Part shown: in pieces, positions 56,604-64,000 of the stretch | Layout: each line of letters starts with the position of its first letter | Position numbering within the stretch: the first letter of the stretch is position 1 | DNA from: Microbacterium sp. H1-D42 | GTDB lineage: Bacteria > Actinomycetota > Actinomycetes > Actinomycetales > Microbacteriaceae | Direction: 5' to 3' | NCBI RefSeq assembly: GCF_022637555.1 | Contig: NZ_CP093342.1 | Location: forward strand, 2,790,001-2,854,000 | DNA: 64,000 nucleotides | The notes under the pieces: model-generated | Told to the model about the DNA's origin: nothing | Database searches by the model: none | The model's input: the letters and a program-made list of their open reading frames with translations, nothing else | Position numbers and translations under genes: made by a program

Positions 56604-57271
56604 GCGTGGGCCCGCAGGTGCAGGATGCAGGCGCCATCCGCCTGGAAGGGCAGCAGTTCAGCATCCGACTTCTGTTCGCGGGAGCCCGCGATCCCCTCGA
56701 TCATTCCCTCATGCACGGCGCAGACGACGTCCGAGCGGCGCGCAGCGGCGGCGAGGAGGGGGCAGCGGTGCAGGATGATCTCGTCGCCGGTGTCATCCGG
56801 CTCGAAGCCCTGCTCGCGCATGGTCGCGACGACGAGTTCGCGGGCGGTGATGTCGGTGGCATCCGATTGCTGCGCGGCGATCTCGACGCCCCACTGCGCG
56901 CCCGACAGGCGCGCCTGCGCGACGGGGTCGGTGGCGACCCGGGCGAGCGTGTCGGCGAGGGCGAGCGCCAGACCGGCGTAGGGGTTCACCGCGTGGGCCG
57001 GCAGCGTCTCCCACCGCCAACCGGGGCGCCCGCGGCCCTGAACCTCCGCGCGAACGCGCCGCAGCCGGCCGTCGGAGCGCAGGCGCTCGAGGTGCTCGCG
57101 GACGGTGTTCTCGTGCAGGCCGGTCTCGGCGACGATGTCGGAGGTGGTGGCAGAGCGACGGGACTCGACCTCGCGCAGAATCCGCTCGCGGGTCGACGAG
57201 TAGCGTCGACCGTCGGCCCCGCGCCTGTTGTCATCGCCCAGGTTATCTCCGGCCGCCCGTTTCTTTTCCAC
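56600..57271 (-). CDS. HTH regulator with C-terminal cysteines (SufR/ArsR-like)
   Basis: 223 residues from GTG 57271. Residues ~25-80 form a winged helix (STRERILREVES, TTSDIVAETGLHENTVREHLERL, GRGRPGWRW). The C-terminal half contains HRCPLL, DVVCAVHEG and GACILHL, a cysteine spacing like that of SufR-type [Fe-S] regulators, which suggests a redox, oxygen or nitric-oxide sensing cluster. Heads the nitrite reductase operon and is divergent from the DUF2249 gene over an inverted repeat, so autoregulation is likely. Confidence 0.8.
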   Translation of the reverse strand: MEKKRAAGDNLGDDNRRGADGRRYSSTRERILREVESRRSATTSDIVAETGLHENTVREHLERLRSDGRLRRVRAEVQGRGRPGWRWETLPAHAVNPYAGLALALADTLARVATDPVAQARLSGAQWGVEIAAQQSDATDITARELVVATMREQGFEPDDTGDEIILHRCPLLAAAARRSDVVCAVHEGMIEGIAGSREQKSDAELLPFQADGACILHLRAHA

Positions 57272-57305
57272 GGGATCTATTGTAATAAAATACCGAGCAG
57301 ATCCC
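57272..57305. promoter_or_regulatory. Inverted repeat and divergent promoter of the nitrite reductase region
   Basis: GGGATCT and AGATCCC flank 20 bases containing an AT-rich core TATTGTAATAAAATA. TAAAAT (57286-57291) fits a -10 box for the plus gene and TACAAT on the minus strand one for the regulator. Likely operator for the adjacent HTH protein; not demonstrated. Confidence 0.5.
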
Positions 57306-57330
57306 CCACCCGACAGAGACGGAGAAAATC

Positions 57331-57648
57331 ATGGGCAACATCGAGATCCATCGTTCACGATCCGAGGCGCACAACCAGACGACGGGTGGCGGCAGCTGCG
57401 CGTGCGGTGGCCACGATGAGGAGCTGCCCGAACTCGACGTGCAGACCATCCCGCACGCGGTGCGCCACGCGGCGATCTTCGGCGCGATCGAGTCGCTGCG
57501 CCCTGGTGGCGGCATGGTGATCTCGGCGACCCACGACCCGGTTCCGCTGCTGACGCAGCTGGCCGCCAAGCACGGCGCCGCGTACAACACCCGCTACCTC
57601 GACGAGGGGCCCGAGCGCTGGCGCATCCTGGTGCGCAACGCGGCCTGA
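57331..57648 (+). CDS. DUF2249 domain protein
   Basis: 105 residues from ATG 57331 (GGAG six bases upstream). LDVQTIPHAVRHAAIFGAI and GGGMVISATHDPVPLLTQL with a late ERWRI match DUF2249, a TusA-like fold often found beside denitrification genes. N-terminal GGGSCACGGHDEE could bind metal. Role unknown; the divergent promoter suggests control by the same regulator as nirK. Confidence 0.85.
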   Translation: MGNIEIHRSRSEAHNQTTGGGSCACGGHDEELPELDVQTIPHAVRHAAIFGAIESLRPGGGMVISATHDPVPLLTQLAAKHGAAYNTRYLDEGPERWRILVRNAA

Positions 57649-57673
57649 GCCTGCCGGGTTCGCCCCCAAGAAT

Positions 57674-57750
57674 CCAGGACGATTGCAAGTCAACAGGATG
57701 ATTCGGCCGATTTCACCCGTTGAAATCGCCATCGCCCTGTGAAGTTGCGG
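57674..57750. repeat. Palindromic element PE4
   Basis: CGATTTCA and TGAAATCG form a perfect inner stem; outer GCAAGTCAACAGG pairs with CCTGTGAAGTTGC. Related over ~77 bases to PE5, 510 bases away in the same orientation (CAGGACGAnTGCAAGT, CCTGTGAAGTTGCGG). The gap 57649-57772 holds no gene. Confidence 0.72.
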
Positions 57751-57772
57751 CGCCGTCGAGTACGTTGTGGCC

Positions 57773-58162
57773 ATGAGTCGCACGTGGTCGGCGGCGCTGC
57801 TTGTGAGCGCAGTGGTTACGGCCAGCGTCCTGGCCGGTTGCAGCGCCGGAGTGCCGTCGGACGGTCCCGTAGCGGTGTATCCGAAGCCGGATGCTGGGAT
57901 GGATGCCCTGCTCGAGGGCATCCTGCAGACCGAGGGCGGCTGTGTCGCTGTGGCAACGCCGGACGGCACGGTGATCGTGCCGCAGTTCCCGTCCGGCGAC
58001 GCCGCCTGGTCGGACGGTGCGCTCACGTGGCGCGGCGCCGACTATCGTGACGGCGATCGGATCGCGATCGGCGGCGGGGTGGGCGCTGCCGGCGGCACGG
58101 ACGACGGCTACATGCCCCAGGCGTGCCAGGCGTATGAGTCGTGGGTGGTTTCACCGTACTGA
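57773..58162 (+). CDS. Small lipoprotein, function unknown
   Basis: 129 residues from ATG 57773 (GTG 57767 in frame). Signal ends ASVLAGC, a lipobox with Cys about residue 23. Mature part of ~105 residues is beta-rich with two further cysteines and no family I recognise. It stands between PE4 and PE5 and has no operon partner. Confidence 0.7.
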   Translation: MSRTWSAALLVSAVVTASVLAGCSAGVPSDGPVAVYPKPDAGMDALLEGILQTEGGCVAVATPDGTVIVPQFPSGDAAWSDGALTWRGADYRDGDRIAIGGGVGAAGGTDDGYMPQACQAYESWVVSPY

Positions 58163-58183
58163 GGGGCTTCGGCCCGGCAGGAA

Positions 58184-58262
58184 CACAGGACGACTGCAAG
58201 TTCACAGGATGATCCGGCCGGTTTCAGCCTATGGAACTGGATTCGTCCTGTGAAGTTGCGGG
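58184..58262. repeat. Palindromic element PE5
   Basis: GCAAGTTCACAGGATGA pairs with CGTCCTGTGAAGTTGC and GGTTTC with GGAACT imperfectly. About 78 bases, sister of PE4. It begins 21 bases after the lipoprotein stop. Confidence 0.72.
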
Positions 58263-58282
58263 CGCGACGAGTCCGGAAACCA

Positions 58283-58313
58283 CTGAAGGCCCCCGCACAG
58301 CGGAGGCCTTCAG
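58283..58313 (-). terminator. Terminator after tRNA-Tyr
   Basis: CTGAAGGCC, 13-base loop, GGCCTTCAG: nine perfect pairs, just downstream of tRNA-Tyr on the minus strand. Confidence 0.8.
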
Positions 58314-58319
58314 ATTTGG

Positions 58320-58401
58320 TGGCAAGTGAGGGATTCGAACCCCCGAATGCGATGCAGGCTGATTTACAGTCAGCTCCCTTTGGCCACTTGGGTAACTTGC
58401 C
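58320..58401 (-). tRNA. tRNA-Tyr (GTA)
   Basis: Acceptor GGCAAGT/ACTTGCC, anticodon arm GCTGA-CTGTAAA-TCAGC with anticodon GTA, long variable arm as expected for this class in bacteria, T-arm GGGGGTTCGAATCCC. Confidence 0.95.
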
Positions 58402-58487
58402 AATGCACACCCGTCCGGCTTGTACAGCCAACCGGGGGCGCGAGAATCAAGCATACCCGCCCGCGGCGGTCGCAAGAAATCGAGGGC

Positions 58488-59435
58488 TCAGCTGCCGTAA
58501 CCGCCGCGATCCGCGTCGGTCAGCGACTCCGGAGTGCGCAGCAGACCGCCCTCTGCGCGCACGGTCGCCGCGGCGATCCGCATGGCCTTATCCAGCAGCT
58601 CCTGCCAGCCGGCATCCGACTCCGGCATCCCATCCGACAGTCCAGCGGCGACAGCCGCGAGCGTCGCGTCGCCCGCTCCGACCGTGTCGACGATCGCCCC
58701 GGGCAAGCTTGCGATCGGGGCTGTGAAGACACCGGCGTCCGACTGCAGCACCGCACCGGCCGACCCCGCCGTCGCGAGCACCGCACCCGCCCCGAGGTCG
58801 CGCAGACGCGCGCGCAGCGCATCGAGGTTGCCGTCGTACAGCAGCTCGACATCGTCCGCGCCGACCTTCACCAGATCGGCGCGCGCCGCCAGCCGCTCGA
58901 ATCCCCGGACGAACTCCGCGCGGTCGCTGAGCATCCCCGCGCGCGGGTTCGGATCGACGGCGACGCGGGCTTCGCCGATCGCATCGATCAGCGCATCCGC
59001 CTCTGCAGGAACATCGAAAGGGAAGCAGCTGATCGCGACGACGCCGGCCGCCGCGATCGCAGCGCGCGCGTCGTCGCCGTATCGGATGCTGCGCCGCTGA
59101 GCCGCGTCGTTGAAGACGTACTGGGGCTCACCGCCTGCTGTCCACGTGACGACCGCACGAGATGACCCGTGCGGGGCGGGACTGGAGACGAGCGTCACGT
59201 CGTGATCGCGCAGATACTCGCGGATGTGCTCGCCTGGTTCGTCGTCTCCGACCATCGCGATCAGCGTCGTCGGGATGCCGAGGCGGCGCAGCCCCACGGC
59301 CACATTCAGAGCGGCTCCCCCGACGAGTTCGCGTACGCCGGCAGCATCCCTGATCTCATCGATCAGCGCATCGCCGATCACCACCGCTCCGCGACCGCCA
59401 CCCGGCCCGCCAGCACTCAACCCATCCACGCTCAT
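58488..59435 (-). CDS. PfkB family sugar kinase
   Basis: 315 residues. GGAALNVAVGLRRLG (sugar site), VAVDPNPRAGM and DTVGAGDATLAAVAAG (anion hole; catalytic Asp256) define the ribokinase/fructokinase family. Length and the NPRAGM segment resemble fructokinases. It would phosphorylate a free sugar in the cytoplasm. Single gene; divergent from a lipoprotein gene 62 bases away. Confidence 0.9.
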   Translation of the reverse strand: MSVDGLSAGGPGGGRGAVVIGDALIDEIRDAAGVRELVGGAALNVAVGLRRLGIPTTLIAMVGDDEPGEHIREYLRDHDVTLVSSPAPHGSSRAVVTWTAGGEPQYVFNDAAQRRSIRYGDDARAAIAAAGVVAISCFPFDVPAEADALIDAIGEARVAVDPNPRAGMLSDRAEFVRGFERLAARADLVKVGADDVELLYDGNLDALRARLRDLGAGAVLATAGSAGAVLQSDAGVFTAPIASLPGAIVDTVGAGDATLAAVAAGLSDGMPESDAGWQELLDKAMRIAAATVRAEGGLLRTPESLTDADRGGYGS

Positions 59436-59497
59436 CCCGTGAGACTATCGCGGCGCGGCGGGCGCGGCCGCGCCCGCCACGGATCTAGCCTGTGGCC

Positions 59498-60109
59498 ATG
59501 ACGACCAGCGGCGGCAAGGTCAGAGCGGGAGCGGTCATCACGGTGCGCGTCGCCGCTCTCGCGGCCTTGACGGCATGCGGGACCACCGGCGACAACGGCG
59601 CCGCGCCCGGCGGGAGCCCAGCGCCGACAGCATCCGCCACTTCCACGGATCCGGACGCGAGCCCCTCCCCCACGGCGACCCCGACGGCGGCGCCGGTCGC
59701 GCTGCCCACCGACTGCAAGGCGATCCTCTCGACAGAGGTGCTCGCCGAGCTGAAGGGCGTGCCGCTGAATGACCCGGCCTTCGGCCCCAGCGGCGCGCAG
59801 TCCGACGGATCGCTGGTGTGCATCTGGGGCGACCCTGGCGCTGACACGACTGGGCTGACGACGGCCATCGGCACGATGCGGCGCGGACCCGCCCTCGAGA
59901 TGCTCAACGCGCTCGTCACCGACGAGGGCTTCACCTGCTACACGCCGGGCGGCGGCACGCGGTGCGAGAGGACATGGAAGAACGCGACGTACCCCGTGAC
60001 CGACGGGCGCACGCTGTTCTGGCGTGACGATGTGCTGGTCGATACGCGCTATTCGAATCTGGCTCCCGCCGGCTACACCTCGGCGATCATCGCTTCGCTC
60101 TGGGACTGA
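59498..60109 (+). CDS. Lipoprotein, possibly DUF3558-like
   Basis: 203 residues from ATG 59498 (GTG 59492 in frame). Weak signal peptide with lipobox LTAC, then a Thr/Ser/Pro-rich linker and a domain starting PTDCKAILSTEVLAEL with four cysteines (DCKAIL, LVCIWG, FTCYTP, TRCERTW), the layout of DUF3558-type mycobacterial and actinobacterial lipoproteins. Function unknown. Downstream is a weak hairpin and the rpoC terminator. Confidence 0.72.
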   Translation: MTTSGGKVRAGAVITVRVAALAALTACGTTGDNGAAPGGSPAPTASATSTDPDASPSPTATPTAAPVALPTDCKAILSTEVLAELKGVPLNDPAFGPSGAQSDGSLVCIWGDPGADTTGLTTAIGTMRRGPALEMLNALVTDEGFTCYTPGGGTRCERTWKNATYPVTDGRTLFWRDDVLVDTRYSNLAPAGYTSAIIASLWD

Positions 60110-60139
60110 CCCCGGCCGCGCGCTCGCGCTGGAGTGCCA

Positions 60140-60172
60140 AATGGTCGGCATCCACCCCTCGACGCGACCATT
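60140..60172. repeat. Short inverted repeat PE10
   Basis: AATGGTCG pairs with CGACCATT across 17 bases in the gap between the lipoprotein and rpoC. Smaller than the other palindromes; could be a terminator for the plus-strand gene, without T-run. Confidence 0.4.
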
Positions 60173-60215
60173 CGCGACGCCGACGCGGGTCGTATGAGGT
60201 GCGGGAGAAAGGGAA

Positions 60216-60254
60216 AGGCCCCGGGCCTCCCTGTGAAGGGAGAACCCGGGGCCT
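60216..60254 (-). terminator. rpoC terminator
   Basis: AGGCCCCGGG/CCCGGGGCCT with inner CTCCCT/AGGGAG: a very strong stem 13 bases after the rpoC stop, followed on the minus strand by T-rich sequence. Confidence 0.9.
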
Positions 60255-60267
60255 CTACTCAGATCGC

Positions 60268-63200
60268 TCAGTTATAAGTACCGGGCGTGATGTCGTCCGT
60301 CGAGAACGCGTCGAAGTCGACGTAGCCGAAGTCGCCTTCGGCGTACGCACCGTCGGATGCGAAGATCCGGTTCGGGTAGCGCTCGCTCTTGGCCTCTTCG
60401 GTCGCCTCGACCGTGATGTCGCGGTAGCGACGCAGGCCGGTGCCGGCGGGGATGAGCTTGCCGATGATGACGTTCTCCTTGAGACCGATCAGCGGGTCGC
60501 TCTTGCCCTCCATGGCGGCCTGCGTGAGCACGCGGGTCGTCTCCTGGAACGATGCGGCCGACAGCCACGACTCGGTCGCGAGCGACGCCTTCGTGATACC
60601 CATCAGCTCGGGACGGCCGGACGCCGGACGCTTGCCCTCAGAAACAGCCTCGCGGTTGATCATCTGGTAGCGCTTCAGGTCGACCATCTCACCCGGAAGC
60701 AGCGTCGTGTCAGCGTGGTCGACCACGGTGACCTTCCGCAGCATCTGGCGCACGATGACCTCGATGTGCTTGTCGTGGATCGGCACACCCTGCGAGCGGT
60801 AGACACCCTGCACGCCGTTGACGAGGTAACGCTGCACCTCGCGGGCGCCCATGACGCGCATGACCTCCTTGGGGTCGAGCGTGCCGACCAGGAGCGGCTG
60901 ACCGACGGTGACGTGCTGGCCGTCCTCGACGAGAAGCGTTGCACGCTTCAGCACCGGGTAGACCACCTCTTCGTCACCGTTGTCGGGCGTCAGGATGACC
61001 TTCTTGCCCTTCTCGTTCTCGTCGATCGTGATGCGGCCATCGGCCTCGGCGATCGGCGAAGCCGCCTTCGGGGTACGAGCCTCGAACAGCTCCTGCACAC
61101 GGGGAAGACCCTGGGTGATGTCATCCGCCGACGCCGAACCACCCGTGTGGAAGGTACGCATCGTCAGCTGGGTTCCGGGCTCACCGATCGACTGTGCGGC
61201 GATGATGCCGACGGCTTCTCCGATGTCCACGGTCTTGCCGGTTGCGAGCGAACGGCCGTAGCACTGCGCGCAGACGCCGACTGCCGAGTCACAGGTCAGC
61301 ACCGAGCGCACCTTGATGCTCTCGACGCCGGCCGCGACCAGCTTGTCGATGAGAACGTCTCCGACGTCCTCACCGGCGGTTGCGACGACCTCACCGGCGG
61401 CGTTGACCGCTTCGGATGCCAGGGTGCGAGCGAACACCGAGTTCTCGACGTTCGGGTCGCGCACCAGCTCGCCCTGCGAGTTCGGAGCGGCGATAGGGAG
61501 CTCGAGGCCCTTCGACGTGCCACAGTCCTGCTCGCGGATGATGACGTCCTGCGAGACATCCACCAGACGACGGGTCAGGTAACCCGAGTCGGCGGTACGC
61601 AGAGCGGTGTCGGCCAGACCCTTACGGGTACCGTGCGTCGCGATGAAGTATTCCGCCACCGACAGACCCTCGCGGTACGAGGAGATGATCGGACGGGGGA
61701 TGATCTCACCCTTGGGGTTGTTCACCAGACCACGCATACCCGCGATGTTGCGGATCTGCAGCCAGTTACCACGAGCACCAGAGGTCACCATGCGGTTGAT
61801 GGTGTTGTCCTCCGGGAAGTGGGCCTTCATCGCGGCCTGGACCTCGTCGGTCGCCTCGGTCCAGATCTTGATGAGCTCCTGACGGCGCTCAGCATCGGTG
61901 GTCAGACCCTTGTCGTACTGCGACTGGACCTTCGCGGCCTGCTTCTCGTAGCCGGCGACGATCTCGGCCTTGTTCGGCGGGGTGAGGATGTCGCTCAGTG
62001 CGACGGTGACGCCCGAGCGGGTCGCCCAGTGGAAACCGGCATCCTTGATGCGGTCCAGCGTGGCGGCCGTCTCGACCTTGGGGTACTCCTCAGCCAGCTT
62101 GTTCACGATCTGCGACAGCTTGCCCTTGTCAGCCTGTCCGCGGACGAACGGGTAGCCCTTGGGCAGCGCGCCGTTGAAGATCGCCTGACCGAGCGACGCG
62201 TCGACGAGACCGTGACGCTCGTAGCCCTCGGGAGCCTCGCCCTCAAGGAACGTGAGGCCGGGGATGCGGATGCGGACCTTGGCCTGCAGGTCGAGGGTGC
62301 CCTCGTCCTTCGCCAGGATCGCCTCGGAGACCGAGCCGAACGCACGACCCTCACCTGCGGCGCCCTCCTTGACCGTCGTCAGGTGGTGCAGACCGATGAT
62401 CATGTCCTGCGAGGGCAGGGTCACCGGGCGGCCGTCCGACGGCTTCAGGATGTTGTTCGATGCGAGCATCAGCACGCGGGCCTCGGCCTGAGCCTCGACC
62501 GACAGCGGCAGGTGCACAGCCATCTGGTCACCGTCGAAGTCTGCGTTGAACGCGGCGCAGACGAGCGGGTGCAGCTGGATGGCCTTGCCCTCGACGAGCT
62601 GCGGCTCGAACGCCTGGATGCCGAGGCGGTGCAGAGTAGGTGCACGGTTCAGCAGCACGGGGCGCTCGCGGATGATCTCCTCGAGCACGTCCCAGACCTC
62701 GCCACGGGTGCGCTCGACAGCGCGCTTGGCAGCCTTGATGTTCTGCGAGTGACCGAGGTCGATCAGGCGCTTGATCACGAACGGCTTGAACAGCTCCAGA
62801 GCCATCTGCTTGGGCAGACCGCACTGGTGCAGCTTCAGCTGCGGGCCGACCACGATGACCGAACGGCCCGAGTAGTCCACGCGCTTGCCGAGCAGGTTCT
62901 GACGGAAACGACCCTGCTTGCCCTTCAGCATGTCGCTGAGGGACTTCAGAGCACGGTTTCCGGTACCGGTGACGGGGCGACCGCGACGGCCGTTGTCGAA
63001 CAGTGCGTCGACGGCCTCCTGCAGCATCCGCTTCTCGTTGTTGACGATGATCTCGGGGGCTCCGAGGTCGATCAGACGACGCAGACGGTTGTTGCGGTTG
63101 ATGACGCGGCGGTACAGGTCGTTCAGGTCGGACGTCGCGAAGCGACCACCGTCGAGCTGCACCATCGGGCGCAGCTCCGGCGGGATCACCGGAACGACGT

Positions 63201-64000
63201 CGAGAACCATGGCGGCCGGGCTCATGCCGGTCTCCAGGAACGAGCTGACGACCTTCAGGCGCTTGATCGCGCGGATCTTGCGCTGGCCCTTGCCCTCGGC
63301 GATCTGCAGGCGCAGGTTCTCGGCCTCGAGCTTGAGGTCGAAGGTCTCCAGGCGGCGCTTGATCGCCTCGGCACCCATGTGGGCCTCGAAGTACTGACCG
63401 AAGCGGTCCTGCAGCTCGTGGAAGACGTCGTCCTCGGGGCGCAGGGCGCCCACATCGAGGGTGCGGAAGTCCTCCCACACGCGCTCGAGCTTGGCGATGG
63501 CCTCGTCGGCACCCTTGCGGGTGAGAGTCATCTCCTTCTCGGCGGCGTCCTTGACCTTCTTCTTGGCGTCGGCCTTGGCACCCTCTGCCTCCAGGGCAGC
63601 GAGCTCCTCCTCCAGCTTGGCCATGCGCTCCGCGATCTTCGCGTCGCGACGGTCGCCGAGCGTCTTCAGCTCGAGCCGGATGTTGTTCTCCTGCGTGGCG
63701 AGGTCGCGGTGGCGAGCATCCTCGTCGACCGAGATCACCATGTACGCGGCGAAGTAGATGACCTTCTCGAGGTCCTTCGGCGCCATGTCCAGCAGGTAGC
63801 CGAGGCGCGAGGGAACACCCTTGAAGTACCAGATGTGCGTCACGGGAGCGGCGAGCTCGATGTGACCCATGCGCTCACGACGGACGGAGCTCTTGGTGAC
63901 CTCCACGCCGCAGCGCTCGCAGACGATGCCCTTGAAGCGGACACGCTTGTACTTGCCACAGGCGCACTCCCAGTCGCGGGAGGGGCCGAAGATCTGCTCG
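60268..64000 (-). CDS. rpoC: DNA-directed RNA polymerase subunit beta' (5' end outside window)
   Basis: 1244 codons are visible; only the first ~45 residues are missing, so rpoB would lie beyond 64000. The zinc-binding domain opens the visible part ([19 protein letters not shown]), and the catalytic loop [12 protein letters not shown] with its three magnesium-binding aspartates, the bridge helix region and the trigger loop ([16 protein letters not shown]) are intact. A coiled-coil insertion (~[16 protein letters not shown]) typical of actinobacterial beta' lies in the N-terminal third. Essential for transcription; ends at GTYN followed by a strong terminator. Confidence 0.98.
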   Translation of the reverse strand, partial: EQIFGPSRDWECACGKYKRVRFKGIVCERCGVEVTKSSVRRERMGHIELAAPVTHIWYFKGVPSRLGYLLDMAPKDLEKVIYFAAYMVISVDEDARHRDLATQENNIRLELKTLGDRRDAKIAERMAKLEEELAALEAEGAKADAKKKVKDAAEKEMTLTRKGADEAIAKLERVWEDFRTLDVGALRPEDDVFHELQDRFGQYFEAHMGAEAIKRRLETFDLKLEAENLRLQIAEGKGQRKIRAIKRLKVVSSFLETGMSPAAMVLDVVPVIPPELRPMVQLDGGRFATSDLNDLYRRVINRNNRLRRLIDLGAPEIIVNNEKRMLQEAVDALFDNGRRGRPVTGTGNRALKSLSDMLKGKQGRFRQNLLGKRVDYSGRSVIVVGPQLKLHQCGLPKQMALELFKPFVIKRLIDLGHSQNIKAAKRAVERTRGEVWDVLEEIIRERPVLLNRAPTLHRLGIQAFEPQLVEGKAIQLHPLVCAAFNADFDGDQMAVHLPLSVEAQAEARVLMLASNNILKPSDGRPVTLPSQDMIIGLHHLTTVKEGAAGEGRAFGSVSEAILAKDEGTLDLQAKVRIRIPGLTFLEGEAPEGYERHGLVDASLGQAIFNGALPKGYPFVRGQADKGKLSQIVNKLAEEYPKVETAATLDRIKDAGFHWATRSGVTVALSDILTPPNKAEIVAGYEKQAAKVQSQYDKGLTTDAERRQELIKIWTEATDEVQAAMKAHFPEDNTINRMVTSGARGNWLQIRNIAGMRGLVNNPKGEIIPRPIISSYREGLSVAEYFIATHGTRKGLADTALRTADSGYLTRRLVDVSQDVIIREQDCGTSKGLELPIAAPNSQGELVRDPNVENSVFARTLASEAVNAAGEVVATAGEDVGDVLIDKLVAAGVESIKVRSVLTCDSAVGVCAQCYGRSLATGKTVDIGEAVGIIAAQSIGEPGTQLTMRTFHTGGSASADDITQGLPRVQELFEARTPKAASPIAEADGRITIDENEKGKKVILTPDNGDEEVVYPVLKRATLLVEDGQHVTVGQPLLVGTLDPKEVMRVMGAREVQRYLVNGVQGVYRSQGVPIHDKHIEVIVRQMLRKVTVVDHADTTLLPGEMVDLKRYQMINREAVSEGKRPASGRPELMGITKASLATESWLSAASFQETTRVLTQAAMEGKSDPLIGLKENVIIGKLIPAGTGLRRYRDITVEATEEAKSERYPNRIFASDGAYAEGDFGYVDFDAFSTDDITPGTYN

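Overview
The window looks like a chromosomal segment of an actinomycete of the Microbacteriaceae, most likely Microbacterium or a close relative. That is an inference from the high GC content, many GTG starts, tightly overlapping ATGA/GTGA gene junctions, the tRNA-Thr(GGT)/tRNA-Met(CAT) pair, the rpoC, glmM, rpsI and rplM sequences and the Tat-exported proteins. Both ends cut a gene: a MauE-thioredoxin membrane protein at the left and rpoC at the right.

Layout. 1-2 kb: a Tat-exported cysteine-paired protein and a MauE-thioredoxin protein. 2.2-6.5 kb: dTDP-rhamnose synthesis (rmlA, rmlB, fused rmlC-rmlD) and galE. 6.5-32.7 kb: a large cell-surface glycan locus. It holds a GT-C enzyme, a GT2/GtrA pair, a low-molecular-weight tyrosine phosphatase, more than ten glycosyltransferases (including a GT4-GT2 fusion and a GT11 fucosyltransferase-like enzyme), a pyruvyl transferase, an ABC flippase, a Wzz/BY-kinase and a Wzy/ligase-like polymerase. 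Within it lies a small operon with a nucleotidyltransferase, a PqqD-type protein and a second MauE-thioredoxin protein, plus a second Tat-exported cysteine-paired protein. 32.8-38.3 kb: housekeeping (glmM, rpsI, rplM, a phosphoesterase, a membrane protein, truA). 38.8-44.5 kb: jetA-jetB-jetC of a Wadjet/Mks-type SMC system with no jetD in the window. 44.7-51.7 kb: tRNA-Met, tRNA-Thr, an M23 peptidase, an inositol-phosphatase-family protein, an enoyl-CoA hydratase, an FBP protein, a BASS transporter and a deaminase. 51.7-57.7 kb: an ankyrin lipoprotein and a nitrite reductase operon (three-part NirK, NnrS-like membrane protein, Cys-containing HTH regulator) divergent from a DUF2249 protein. 57.7-64 kb: two lipoproteins, tRNA-Tyr, a PfkB sugar kinase and rpoC.

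How the genes work together. The rml genes and galE supply dTDP-rhamnose and UDP-galactose. Cytoplasmic glycosyltransferases assemble lipid-linked repeats, the ABC protein probably flips them, the Wzy-like protein polymerises them, and the Wzz-kinase with the phosphatase controls length or output. Short GGGG-based direct repeats lie close to several start sites in this locus and may be shared operators.

The least ordinary feature is a set of short (about 50-110 bp) imperfect palindromes. They occur between genes and also, in frame, inside coding sequences (nirK, jetB, and the N terminus of the NnrS-like gene), where they encode low-complexity linkers. Some are clear pairs. This resembles the behaviour of Rickettsia palindromic elements, though I know of no described family they match.
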